Part shown: positions 33,141 through 40,719 of the stretch, piece by piece | Position numbering within the stretch: the stretch's first letter is position 1 | How the letters are laid out: every line of letters begins with the position of its first letter | From: an uncultured Eubacteriales bacterium | Lineage (GTDB): Bacteria > Bacillota > Clostridia > Oscillospirales > CAG-272 | Assembly (NCBI GenBank): GCA_934365155.1 | Contig: CAKRMZ010000008.1 | Coordinates: 1 to 42,525, forward strand | DNA: 42,525 nucleotides | Reading direction: 5' to 3' | Notes under the pieces: model-generated | What the model saw: the letters and a program-made list of their open reading frames with translations, nothing else | The model's database searches: none | What the model was told of the DNA's origin: nothing | Translations under genes and position numbers: made by a program

Positions 33141-33599
33141 CGGCCAGACGCACCGATGGAGAAGGTGGTGGATGCAGCGAATAAAGCCCGCTGCCACAAC
33201 TTCATTCTAAAGCTGCCGCAAGGGTATGAAACGGTCATCGGCGAGGCGGGAGGCTCCCTTTCTGGCGGTGAACGCCAGCGGCTCTCCATTGCCCGCGCCA
33301 TGATGAAGGATGCGCCCATCATTATTCTGGACGAGGCTACCGCCAATGTGGACCCGGAGAACGAGAAGGAACTGATGGAGGCCATCCAAGAACTGACACA
33401 GGAGAAAACGGTCATCATGATCGCCCACCGCCTGAAAACCGTCCGTCATGCAGATCAGATTCTTGTGGTTGACAAGGGACAGATCGTCCAGCGCGGCACA
33501 CACGAGGAACTGATGGCACAGGACGGCATTTACCGCCACTTTATCAGCGGTCGTGAAAAGGCTGTCAGCTGGAAACTAACAGCTGACAAAACAGTTTAA
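33141..33599 (+). pseudogene. C-terminal fragment of an ABC exporter ATPase
   Basis: About 150 residues match the second half of an ABC exporter ATPase: NFILKLPQGYETVIGEAGG, LSGGERQRLSIARAMM (signature), APIIILDEATANVDPENEKE (Walker B and D-loop), MIAHRLKTVRHADQI (switch His), then QRGTHEELMAQDGIYRHF. Walker A and the membrane domain are absent: homology begins abruptly at 33141, 17 bases after the terminator of the preceding operon. G+C is visibly higher than in the neighbours. A pseudogene left by recombination; a peptide could still be translated from ATG 33156, but could not bind ATP normally. The full parents belong to the MDR/siderophore-type exporters of Firmicutes, often found on mobile elements. 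Confidence 0.8.
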
Positions 33600-33607
33600 C
33601 TCACACG

Positions 33608-33638
33608 GCGGCTATCGGAAACGGTAGCCGCTTTTTTA
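33608..33638 (+). terminator. Terminator after the ABC fragment
   Basis: Stem GCGGCTATCG / CGGTAGCCGC (one G-T pair), then TTTTTTATTTTA. Confidence 0.85.
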
Positions 33639-33670
33639 TTTTAAAAAGTGCTGGACTTACGACACCGACT

Positions 33671-34034
33671 GTGGTATGGTGTTTGGCTTGGAAAGGGGTG
33701 AAAACCGTGAACACAGTGGTTCAAATAATCTTTTCCATGTGCGTTACGGGACTCGGTCCGACGATGATCGCAAACAGGCTGAAAGAAATGCAGATACTGA
33801 CGCCTGTGATGTATGAATACCGCAAATCCGGAACAGCGGTTACGGCGCTTGATACCGACAGACCGTATGACTGGAACGAAAAGACGGTTGTACATAACCG
33901 AGCTTACACTCTCAATCCTTCTCACCTTCGTTTCAAAGATAGTTATTCACGAGCGGTGCGAACGGTTCAAGCAAAACACCGAACAGCAAATTGATATTTA
34001 TTCCCGTTATATCGGCAATACAACCGGATTATAA
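33671..34034 (+). pseudogene. Remnants of a large serine recombinase
   Basis: In one frame (33671-33910) VVQIIFSMCVTGLGPTMIANRLKEMQILTPV ... DRPYDWNEKTVVHNRAYT matches the recombinase domain of TndX-like serine recombinases, the integrases of conjugative and mobilisable elements. In another frame (to 34034) KIVIHERCERFKQNTEQQIDIYSRYIG matches their C-terminal DUF4368-type end. The catalytic N-terminal resolvase domain and the middle part are missing, so there is at least one deletion and one frame change. With the ABC fragment it marks the leftover of an excised or decayed mobile element. Confidence 0.72.
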
Positions 34035-34035
34035 C

Positions 34036-34084
34036 GAAAAAGCCAACGGACAGGCGACGCATAAGCATCACCTGTCCGTTGGCT
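34036..34084 (-). terminator. Terminator downstream of tadA
   Basis: 14-base-pair stem AGCCAACGGACAGG (34041-34054) with 34071-34084; on the minus strand a short T-run (34037-34041) follows. A further hairpin GGAACCTT/AAGGTTCC at 34111-34134 lies between it and tadA. Confidence 0.6.
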
Positions 34085-34205
34085 CCCCGATTAACAACGA
34101 TGTCTTTATGGGAACCTTGTTAAATAAAGGTTCCTCGGTTTTTGGTACTGTCGTCCCACAAAAAGAAAGCCTTCCTCAGGAAAGTTTATACCGGAGCAAT
34201 ATCCG

Positions 34206-34667
34206 TTATGAACGGGAATTTCGAAGATCCACGAAAAACTGCTGCAGCAAGGTACGGCACTCTTCTTCGCATATCCCCCCAATGATTTCCGGCTTGTGGT
34301 TTAGTCCAAAGGAATTTAAATCCAGTTTGGTACCGAAAGCACCGGCTTTCGAGTCCTTTGCACCGAATATAACTCTCCGAATTCGAGAATTGATAATAGC
34401 GCCTGCACACATCGGACAAGGCTCCAGGGTAACATAAAGATCACACTGAAAAAGTCGCCAACCGTGAAGCGCCCTGCATGCTGCATCAATGGCTAAAAGC
34501 TCGGCATGATGAAGCGCATTTTTTTCCGTTTCGCGCGTATTATGCGCTTTCGCGATAATTTTTCCGTCAAAAACAATACAGGCACCGATCGGCACCTCAC
34601 CGATTTCGGCCGCTTTCCGGGCCTCGGCAATGGCAGCCTGCATAAAATATTGATCCTGTGAATCCAT
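34206..34667 (-). CDS. tadA: tRNA(adenine-34) deaminase TadA
   Basis: 153 residues. Deaminates A34 of tRNA-Arg(ACG) to inosine. Zinc site: His54-Ala-Glu56 (ALHHAELLAI; Glu56 is the proton shuttle) and PCPMC at 83-87. VPIGACIVFDGKIIAKAHNTRE, RLFQCDLYVTLEPC and RRVIFGAKDSKAGAFG are TadA-specific. ATG at 34667 gives the standard N-terminus (MDSQDQYFMQAAIAEA), but its ribosome site is distant; TTG at 34673, 7 bases after GGGAAA, is equally possible. It follows the CPBP gene by 23 bases in the same direction. Confidence 0.95.
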   Translation of the reverse strand: MDSQDQYFMQAAIAEARKAAEIGEVPIGACIVFDGKIIAKAHNTRETEKNALHHAELLAIDAACRALHGWRLFQCDLYVTLEPCPMCAGAIINSRIRRVIFGAKDSKAGAFGTKLDLNSFGLNHKPEIIGGICEEECRTLLQQFFVDLRNSRS

Positions 34668-34690
34668 AAACAATGTATTTCCCTTTCCAC

Positions 34691-35545
34691 TCAAATTGAG
34701 ACCGAACTGATAATAAATATTAATGCAATGCAGTAAAATACGATCAATACAGGATGAAAGCAAAGCATAAACGCATTCTGAAATTTCGGCGCATTGAAAA
34801 GCAACTGAACTTCTTTTTGGATCTTCGGTATCATTAATACCGTGACAAAGCTGCCGATAATCAGATAAAAAAGCAAAAATATTTGAAATCCCGGCACAGA
34901 AAATTTGGAAATTAAAGCAATAAAATTGTTGAATATATGTATGATGATCGAAACACCGATACCGTATTTAAATGCAATGAACGCTAAAATACAGCCAACA
35001 AGAAAAGGATAAATCAGATTATACAGTGAATAGTGTGTAATACTGAATATTGCTGCAGAAAAAAGAATTGCATATAGCTTTCCGAAGCTTTGAAGGGATT
35101 TTAAGATAATCCCACGGAAAAAGAGTTCCTCGACAATCGGAGAAATGAAACATACCAAAAGAATGTAAACCGCCATTCCCCCTGCAGTATGGGGTAAAGA
35201 AGATGTTTGTGTATCGCGGAGTCCGATAAAATTTAAGATAAGAGCTATCCCACTTGACAAAAGCATTGCCGGACACAAAAATACAATGCCGTTCCGAAAT
35301 CCCAATATCGGCTTTTCTTTTTTAGAAAAGAAGGCAGAAAGGTGAATATTCGGGTTGAATTTCAAAATGAACAGGGATGGAAGAAACATTCGAATGAGAA
35401 AGAAAAGCGCCTGCAAAATATATCGAATCGATTCATTTGAAATATTTAAAATCGCGATCAGATAGTCTCCGACGATTTGCAAAAAAATCATCAGCAGTAA
35501 TGCAAAGCCTAAAATCCCGTGTTTTTTGCTTTGCAAAAAATGCAT
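34691..35545 (-). CDS. CPBP-family intramembrane metalloprotease
   Basis: 284 residues, about eight membrane spans. CAAX-protease/bacteriocin-processing (CPBP, Abi) motifs: motif 1 SPIVEELFFRG with E139-E140 and R144; motif 2 FSITHYSLYNLIYPFLVG; motif 3 IIIHIFNNF, supplying the glutamates, arginine and histidines expected at the active site. Members cleave membrane peptides or serve in bacteriocin immunity; the substrate is unknown. AAGGAGGGA lies 6 bases upstream of ATG, a strong site. An extended -10 promoter is just upstream, back to back with the guaA promoter. Confidence 0.88.
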   Translation of the reverse strand: MHFLQSKKHGILGFALLLMIFLQIVGDYLIAILNISNESIRYILQALFFLIRMFLPSLFILKFNPNIHLSAFFSKKEKPILGFRNGIVFLCPAMLLSSGIALILNFIGLRDTQTSSLPHTAGGMAVYILLVCFISPIVEELFFRGIILKSLQSFGKLYAILFSAAIFSITHYSLYNLIYPFLVGCILAFIAFKYGIGVSIIIHIFNNFIALISKFSVPGFQIFLLFYLIIGSFVTVLMIPKIQKEVQLLFNAPKFQNAFMLCFHPVLIVFYCIALIFIISSVSI

Positions 35546-35575
35546 AGCAATCCCTCCTTTTTATTCTATAGCATT

Positions 35576-35581
35576 AGTATA
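35576..35581 (-). promoter_or_regulatory. Extended -10 promoter for CPBP-tadA
   Basis: Minus strand TGG-TATACT (TG-N extended -10); no clear -35. About 30 bases before the CPBP start. Confidence 0.45.
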
Positions 35582-35601
35582 CCATATATTTTTGAAATTT
35601 G

Positions 35602-35650
35602 TTGCAAATCCGTGCAAATTCTTGTATAATAATACTACTTGTATTATTAT
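35602..35650 (+). promoter_or_regulatory. Sigma-A promoter of guaA with inverted repeat at the start site
   Basis: TTGCAA (35602-35607), 17 bases, TATAAT (35625-35630). A TAATAATAC/GTATTATTA inverted repeat spanning about 35627-35650 covers the -10 edge and likely transcription start, where an operator would act. No purine-riboswitch-like structure fits the short leader of about 30 bases. Confidence 0.6.
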
Positions 35651-35670
35651 AGCGAAATGAGGATATGCAT

Positions 35671-37527
35671 ATGAGCGAAAAACTGGCAATTTTAGATTGC
35701 GGTGGACAATATACAAAAGTAATTGACCGTAAGGTTCGGGAACTGGGTGTTTATACGGATATCTTCCCTATGGGCGTGAACAGCGAACGCTTAAAAGGAT
35801 ATCAGGCCATTATTTTAAGCGGAGGACCTGCCAGCGTATGGGCAGATGCCGCACCGAAATATGACGAATCGATTTTTGATTTAGGCATACCGATGCTCGG
35901 AATTTGCTACGGAATGCAACTCATTTGCGAACATTTCGGAGGCAAGGTTTTGCCGGAGGTAAAAACGGAGTACGGACAAATTGAAATCACAGTAGATACT
36001 TCCTGCCCCATGTTTGATAAATTAGAGAAAAAGCAGAAAGTATTGATGAGCCACGGAGATGCTGTATCCGAGTTAGCACCCGGTTTTTGCACGGTGGCCG
36101 AGACAGGAAAGGTAGTCGCCGGTATTTATAATGCCCCTCTTCGAATTGTCGGAGTTCAATTTCATCCCGAGGTAGATCTTTCTGAAAACGGGATAGCCAT
36201 GCTGAACAACTTCCTTCGGAAAATTTGTTCCTTTACAGAGGAATATGAGCCGAGCGATTTAATTGAAACCTCTGTGAAAATGATCCGAGATCGTGTCGGA
36301 GATCGCAACGTCATGGTTTTGGTTTCGGGCGGCGTGGACTCTGCCGTAACGGCGGCACTTTTGCTGAAAGCTTTAAAACCCGAGCAAATTTATGCTATTC
36401 ATGTTGACCACGGCCTAATGCGCAAAAATGAAAGCGACATTATCTGCGAAGACTTAAAAACACTGGGACTTAAGAATTTAAAGCGCGTCAATGCAATGAA
36501 CACATTCTTTAATGAAAAAATTGACATCGGTGACGGCAAAATTCTCGGTCCTCTGTCAAAAACCTGTGATCCCGAACAAAAACGCCAAATTATAGGCAGC
36601 ATGTTTATCAAAGTAACACGGGATGCGGCAGATGAATTCGGTTTGGATTTCGACACTACTTTCCTTGCGCAAGGAACCTTGCGCCCGGATTTAATTGAAA
36701 GCGGAAATCCGGATGTCAGCGGTTATGCACATAAAATTAAAACCCATCACAATGATGTTGATTTGGTGCGCCGTGCGCGGGAAAAGGGATTAATTATTGA
36801 AACTAACTGGGATTGGCATAAGGATGAAGTACGGCGTATTGCCCGAATTCTCGGACTGAGTGAGGATGTTGCGTCGCGACAGCCTTTCCCGGGTCCCGGA
36901 CTTGGCGTTCGAATTCTTTGTTCTGACGGAAAAATGGACATAGATGAAGATTTAGCCCATTCTTTGACAGACTTTATCCAAAAAGAAAACTATGCTTACG
37001 GATGCGCCATTGCACCAGTTCAAAGCGTCGGCGTACAGGGTGACAACCGAAGCTATAAAAGCTTGGCACTGCTTTCTCAAAAAGAAGACAGCGATAATTT
37101 TGAGCGTATTTTTGAATTGGCAAAAGCTCTTCCGAACCACTTTTCTAAAATCAACCGTGTGGCATATTTGATCAGCGGACGTGATTTTGACGGCAAAATT
37201 AAAAATACGGCGATGTATATCGGTAAAGATACAGCCGATCTGCTTCGTGAGGCAGATCACATCGTTACAAATTGCATTATGAATTCCAATATCAGCCAAT
37301 GTTTTGCGGTATTAATTCCGATTGGTATTCATAAAAAATATTCAATTGCCATTCGTGCAGTAGTAACCAGTGACTTTATGACCGCAAGACCGGCATTACC
37401 GGGAAAAGATTTTTCATTAGAAGCTTTGCAAAAAGCATCCACGCAAATTCTTGATCAGTGTGCGGATGTCGACATGGTCTTCTATGACGTTACCGGAAAA
37501 CCCCCCGCAACCGTCGAGTGGGAATGA
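35671..37527 (+). CDS. guaA: GMP synthase (glutamine-hydrolysing), long eukaryote-like form
   Basis: 618 residues. Converts XMP to GMP using glutamine and ATP. Class I amidotransferase with nucleophile C79 (LGICYGMQL) and H165/E167 (VQFHPEVD); PP-loop SGGVDS at 219-224; the dimerisation domain contains RQPFPGPGLGVRI. Bacterial GuaA is usually about 510-525 residues; this one has about 100 extra in the C-terminal half (YAYGCAIAPVQSVGVQGDNRSYK ... VAYLISGRD). It ends VTSDFMTARPALPG ... YDVTGKPPATVEWE. The N-terminal LDCGGQYTKVIDRKVRELGV and this tail resemble eukaryotic GMP synthases. The ATG at 35671 is chosen because TGAGGA lies 7 bases before it; ATG 35665 is too near. Confidence 0.95.
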   Translation: MSEKLAILDCGGQYTKVIDRKVRELGVYTDIFPMGVNSERLKGYQAIILSGGPASVWADAAPKYDESIFDLGIPMLGICYGMQLICEHFGGKVLPEVKTEYGQIEITVDTSCPMFDKLEKKQKVLMSHGDAVSELAPGFCTVAETGKVVAGIYNAPLRIVGVQFHPEVDLSENGIAMLNNFLRKICSFTEEYEPSDLIETSVKMIRDRVGDRNVMVLVSGGVDSAVTAALLLKALKPEQIYAIHVDHGLMRKNESDIICEDLKTLGLKNLKRVNAMNTFFNEKIDIGDGKILGPLSKTCDPEQKRQIIGSMFIKVTRDAADEFGLDFDTTFLAQGTLRPDLIESGNPDVSGYAHKIKTHHNDVDLVRRAREKGLIIETNWDWHKDEVRRIARILGLSEDVASRQPFPGPGLGVRILCSDGKMDIDEDLAHSLTDFIQKENYAYGCAIAPVQSVGVQGDNRSYKSLALLSQKEDSDNFERIFELAKALPNHFSKINRVAYLISGRDFDGKIKNTAMYIGKDTADLLREADHIVTNCIMNSNISQCFAVLIPIGIHKKYSIAIRAVVTSDFMTARPALPGKDFSLEALQKASTQILDQCADVDMVFYDVTGKPPATVEWE

Positions 37528-37846
37528 TACCCAAAAAAATACGCCCGGTCCCCCTTGAAAATAATGGATTTCTGGGCACTTTATGTTTTGATATAAAACA
37601 CGCTGCAATATTTTTACAACAGATAAATCAAAAATTTCAAAACGGAATGGTTCTATAATAAATTCAAATATTATATACTGTTATGGGCTACATATATAAA
37701 GTTCCCATCGGTGTAATGCACTGACAGCAGCTTCTGTTGCATTTTCCTTCCACCTGCCGATAGGTGTCGCATGCTCCCGTTTTATAATCACTTCTGTGCA
37801 ATTCTACCAAAAAAATGTAATTTTTAGAAAATATTCTTTAATTTTG
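37528..37846. other. Long AT-rich intergenic stretch
   Basis: About 320 bases between guaA and the next promoter without a supportable gene on either strand. It has a short CACCTGCCGATAGGTG dyad (about 37757-37772) and scattered weak hairpins but no terminator with a T-run directly after guaA, no tRNA and no riboswitch that I recognise. Confidence 0.5.
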
Positions 37847-37875
37847 TTGCATTTTTAATTTAATAGTTATATAAT
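37847..37875 (+). promoter_or_regulatory. Sigma-A promoter for the two small membrane-protein genes
   Basis: TTGCAT (37847-37852), 17 bases, TATAAT (37870-37875), 47 bases before the gene. Confidence 0.65.
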
Positions 37876-37922
37876 GTGATATAGAGATCTAATCTAAAAT
37901 TTTATGAAAAGAGGGAAAAAAT

Positions 37923-38276
37923 ATGTTTACTAACGTTGGCAACAAAATCAAAGAATGGGCAAATGTACTCTTTTGGGTAGGCATAGCAATTTCCGTTATA
38001 TACGGACTGACTATGATTGTAGTTCTAAAGAAACTGGCATTTATCGGTGTGATTATCATGGCGATCGGCGCACTGGCTTCTTGGCTTTCTTCGCTTGTGC
38101 TTTACGGTTTTGGTGAATTAATTGAAAACAGCTCCGTGATAGCCGGCAAGAAAAATGCAGACGTTTCCAAAGCGGACACAGCAAATGAAGCGCTTGAAAA
38201 ACAGCAGAATGAAGGGGTAGTAACCGAAGAAGCATATCAAAAGATCAATGATATGGCCGAAAAAGATAAAACATAA
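37923..38276 (+). CDS. Small two-span membrane protein
   Basis: 117 residues. Two hydrophobic segments (about 13-35 VLFWVGIAISVIYGLTMIVV and 40-63 FIGVIIMAIGALASWLSSLVLY), then GFGELIENSSVIAGK and a charged, helical C-terminal tail of about 45 residues (coiled-coil-like). Proteins with this GxKIKxxA...YGFGELIE layout are frequent, uncharacterised, in gut Firmicutes; some carry an extra zinc ribbon that is absent here. AGAGGG lies 7 bases before the ATG. Cotranscribed with the next gene (11-base gap). Function unknown. Confidence 0.75.
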   Translation: MFTNVGNKIKEWANVLFWVGIAISVIYGLTMIVVLKKLAFIGVIIMAIGALASWLSSLVLYGFGELIENSSVIAGKKNADVSKADTANEALEKQQNEGVVTEEAYQKINDMAEKDKT

Positions 38277-38287
38277 AATGCATACAA

Positions 38288-38833
38288 ATGGATACAATAG
38301 CTGCAAAGAAAGCAATTAAAAAATTTATTTTTCACAATGTGACACTTTATATTTTAATCATCATCTTTCTTATTCCACCACTGACATTCATCAGCTTAAT
38401 TCTGATTTTTATATTGATTATACATCTAAGAAGAACCCAAAAAAGCATTGCTAAATTGGAAGATAGCGGTACACTGGAAAAAGCCGCAGCAGAAATGATG
38501 TCTGCAAATGCGAGATATCTAATCAAAGGAAAAGTGATATTTACGGAAAATTATATATTTTGCAAATGTACCGGTTGGGTCCTTCGCTATGACGAAATTC
38601 TCTGGGCTTATAAATATAAACTCACCGACTATACGATAGTGGCAAGCCGAGTTTCAGACTCTCTTGAACTTGCCATTGAAGGCATAAAAGAACCCATAGA
38701 TGTTGTTACTATAGGCAAGGACAAAGATCATGAAATTGAGATTGCCATTTTAGAAATCTATCGTCACAACAAACACTGTCTTATCGGATATACAGATGAA
38801 AATATCAGAAAATACAAAGAAATGATAAAGTAA
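38288..38833 (+). CDS. Membrane protein with possible PH-like domain
   Basis: 181 residues. N-terminal basic helix, then a hydrophobic hairpin (about 18-46, VTLYILIIIFLIPPLTFISL) and a mixed alpha/beta soluble domain. ARYLIKGKVIFTENYIFCKCTGWVLRYDEILWAYKYK has the strand pattern of bacterial PH-like domains that sense or bind at membranes. No enzyme motif. The start has no evident Shine-Dalgarno, so translation probably depends on coupling with the gene before it. A terminator with a 17-base stem follows directly. Confidence 0.68.
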   Translation: MDTIAAKKAIKKFIFHNVTLYILIIIFLIPPLTFISLILIFILIIHLRRTQKSIAKLEDSGTLEKAAAEMMSANARYLIKGKVIFTENYIFCKCTGWVLRYDEILWAYKYKLTDYTIVASRVSDSLELAIEGIKEPIDVVTIGKDKDHEIEIAILEIYRHNKHCLIGYTDENIRKYKEMIK

Positions 38834-38878
38834 ATAAAATTCCCTGCAAAAATTTAAAATCTTGCAGGGAATTTTATT
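38833..38878 (+). terminator. Terminator of the small membrane-protein operon
   Basis: Stem AATAAAATTCCCTGCAA / TTGCAGGGAATTTTATT with a 12-base loop; A/T-rich on both flanks so it may act in both directions. Confidence 0.8.
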
Positions 38879-39122
38879 GTCAAAAAACACGCAACACAAT
38901 TGTCCTACAATGTCGTTTTCAGTGTTAAATCCATGTTTCTCCGCCCCCGAAAATCCTGTCTCATTTTTTCTGTCTGCTCTCTGTCGCCCCCCTCCTGATA
39001 CGATTGCAAACACTTTCCTTTTCAGTCGGTAAACAACCGATTACACACCCCTTTTATACATATAATTACTACGCCATCCCAGAAAAATCTTTGCTGTTTT
39101 TTATATAGAGTGATCCAAATAA
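38879..39122. other. Intergenic stretch without a gene
   Basis: About 240 bases, C/T-rich in the middle (CCGCCCCCGAAAATCC; TCGCCCCCCTCCTGATACG). No gene, RNA or repeat could be supported on either strand. It separates the small membrane-protein operon from the restriction-modification cassette. Confidence 0.4.
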
Positions 39123-39151
39123 TTGACAATATAAACTAAATAGTTTATAAT
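39123..39151 (+). promoter_or_regulatory. Promoter of the RM cassette with embedded operator
   Basis: TTGACA (39123-39128), 17 bases, TATAAT (39146-39151). The spacer contains TATAAACTAAATAGTTTATA (39130-39149), a perfect 9-2-9 inverted repeat overlapping the -10 box. A protein bound here would exclude RNA polymerase; the HTH protein encoded 33 bases downstream is the natural candidate for autorepression. Confidence 0.85.
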
Positions 39152-39183
39152 ATAAATCAAACAATGATTAACGGAGGATAAAT

Positions 39184-39396
39184 ATGACCACTTCGGAACA
39201 GATTCGTGTTTTATGTGTGAGAACGGGTGTAAGTTTATCGGAACTTGCTCGCAAAATTAATCAATCCCCGCAAAATTTTAATGCAAAACTCAGACGAAAC
39301 ACAATAACACAGGACGAACTGAATCAAATCGCAAAGGCCTTAGATGTTACATATGAACAATACTTTGTTTTAGAAAACGGTGAACTTGTAAAATAA
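39184..39396 (+). CDS. Small XRE-family HTH regulator of the RM cassette
   Basis: 70 residues, essentially one helix-turn-helix domain: IRVLCVRTGVSLSELARKINQSPQNFNAKLRRN, with ISQS-like recognition helix SPQNFNAKLR, then ITQDELNQIAKALDVTYEQYFVLENGE. GGAGG lies 8 bases before the ATG. It precedes the methyltransferase by 14 bases, as controller (C) proteins or Cro-like regulators of RM systems do. The palindrome in its own promoter suggests autoregulation. The operator does not look like a classical C-box, so it may be an unrelated small Xre repressor. Confidence 0.88.
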   Translation: MTTSEQIRVLCVRTGVSLSELARKINQSPQNFNAKLRRNTITQDELNQIAKALDVTYEQYFVLENGELVK

Positions 39397-39410
39397 GAAA
39401 GGACTTTGCT

Positions 39411-40685
39411 ATGACTGAACATCAGATTATATTCGGCGATAGTCGTTCACTCCGTAAGATAAAGGATAAATCGGTACAATTGATTATCACATCGCCGCCT
39501 TACTGGCAATTAAAAGACTATGGCACAAAGGATCAAATCGGGTTTAATGACAGCTATGAAGAATACATCAATAATTTAAACCTGGTGTGGAAAGAGTGTA
39601 ACCGTGTCCTTTCAGACGGTTGCAGATTATGCATTAATATCGGAGATCAGTTTGCTCGTTCTGTTTATTACGGCAGATATAAGGTTATTCCTATCAGAAC
39701 CGAAATCATCCGTTTTTGCGAATCGCTCGGCATGGATTATATGGGAGCTATTATTTGGCAGAAAACAACTACCATGAACACTTCCGGCGGCGGAGCAATT
39801 ATGGGAAGTTATCCGTATCCTCGTAACGGTATTCTCAAAATGGATTACGAGTTTATTTTGATTTTCAAAAAATTAGGCAATGCTCCAAAACCCACCAAAC
39901 AGCAGAAAGAGCAGTCTGCTATGACAAAGGAGGAGTGGGGACGATACTTCTCTTCTCATTGGAATTTTAGCGGTGTTAAACAGACCGGGCATATCGCTAT
40001 GTTTCCGGAAGAACTTCCGAAGAGATTGATTAAAATGTTCTCCTTTGCGGGAGAAACCGTATTGGATCCGTTTGCAGGCAGCGGAACAACGTCGCTTGCT
40101 GCAAAAAATCTCGGAAGAAACTCTATCGGTTATGAAATCAACAAGGATTTTGAACCCATTATTCGTGAAAAATTAGGAGTAGATTCCATCAAATTGGGTG
40201 ATGATACAAAAGTGACTTTTGCAGAGGACGAAACCAAAAATATTCCCTCTTTCGAACAACTGCCATACATTTTTCATGATCCCCATCGTATGGATAAAAA
40301 AGTTGATGTCAAAAAGCTTCAATTCGGATCTAAAATTGACAAAACAAATGTAAAACGTGAAGATTTGTTTTATGTGAAAGATGTAATTGCCCCCGACAAA
40401 ATCGAACTCAATAATGGGCTGATTGTACGTTTGTTAGGAATAAAACCGAATATTTCACATGAGAAACAGGCAATCTGTTTTTTGCAGGAAAAATTCAAAA
40501 AACGGAAAGTCTACTTAAAATATGATACCGTGCAACATGATACGGATAATACTCCGATGTGCTACGTATATCTTGATAATAAAACCTTTATAAATAATCA
40601 TTTGGTTCGAACCGGATATGTAGATGTAGATACCTCTTTTGACTATAGCTGCAAAAGCAAATTTTTAAATTCCCTTCCTAAATAA
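39411..40685 (+). CDS. DNA methyltransferase (beta class, N4C-type) fused to SNase-like domain
   Basis: 424 residues. Catalytic motif IV TSPPYW at 27-32 comes first and the SAM-binding motif I LDPFAGSGTT at 218-227 later: the beta order. SPPY with Trp after it is typical of N4-cytosine methyltransferases. Residues 100-220 hold the target-recognition part (MDYMGAIIWQKTTTMNTSGGG). After about 260, and typical MTase length, the protein carries an extra domain (about 319-415) with FYVKDVIAPDKIELNNGLIVRLLGI and VYLKYDTVQHDT ... MCYVYLDNKTFINNHLVRTGYV, the pattern of staphylococcal-nuclease-like OB folds. The arginine expected before YVYL and the usual PE after RLLGI are not conserved, so nuclease activity is doubtful. 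Convergent endonuclease gene follows. Confidence 0.88.
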   Translation: MTEHQIIFGDSRSLRKIKDKSVQLIITSPPYWQLKDYGTKDQIGFNDSYEEYINNLNLVWKECNRVLSDGCRLCINIGDQFARSVYYGRYKVIPIRTEIIRFCESLGMDYMGAIIWQKTTTMNTSGGGAIMGSYPYPRNGILKMDYEFILIFKKLGNAPKPTKQQKEQSAMTKEEWGRYFSSHWNFSGVKQTGHIAMFPEELPKRLIKMFSFAGETVLDPFAGSGTTSLAAKNLGRNSIGYEINKDFEPIIREKLGVDSIKLGDDTKVTFAEDETKNIPSFEQLPYIFHDPHRMDKKVDVKKLQFGSKIDKTNVKREDLFYVKDVIAPDKIELNNGLIVRLLGIKPNISHEKQAICFLQEKFKKRKVYLKYDTVQHDTDNTPMCYVYLDNKTFINNHLVRTGYVDVDTSFDYSCKSKFLNSLPK

Positions 40686-40688
40686 AGA

Positions 40689-40714
40689 TAGGCGGAGATT
40701 TTCATCTCCGCCTA
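40689..40714. terminator. Bidirectional terminator between methyltransferase and endonuclease
   Basis: Perfect 11-base stem TAGGCGGAGAT / ATCTCCGCCTA with TTTC loop between convergent genes; the plus-strand exit is CAATTTTAAT. Confidence 0.78.
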
Positions 40715-40719
40715 CAATT

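Noticed and set aside
33156..33599. Functional ABC ATPase gene
   Set aside because: Walker A and the whole transmembrane domain are missing, and the homology begins abruptly after a terminator.
35625..35670. Purine riboswitch upstream of guaA
   Set aside because: The leader between promoter and start is only about 30-40 bases and contains a simple AT-rich inverted repeat, too short for an aptamer.
37528..37846. Structured non-coding RNA after guaA
   Set aside because: Only short, weak dyads were found and no promoter-terminator pair encloses them.
39184..39396. Classical C-protein with C-box operator
   Set aside because: Gene position fits, but the operator is a single 9-2-9 repeat within the promoter and not paired C-boxes, so only HTH regulator is claimed.
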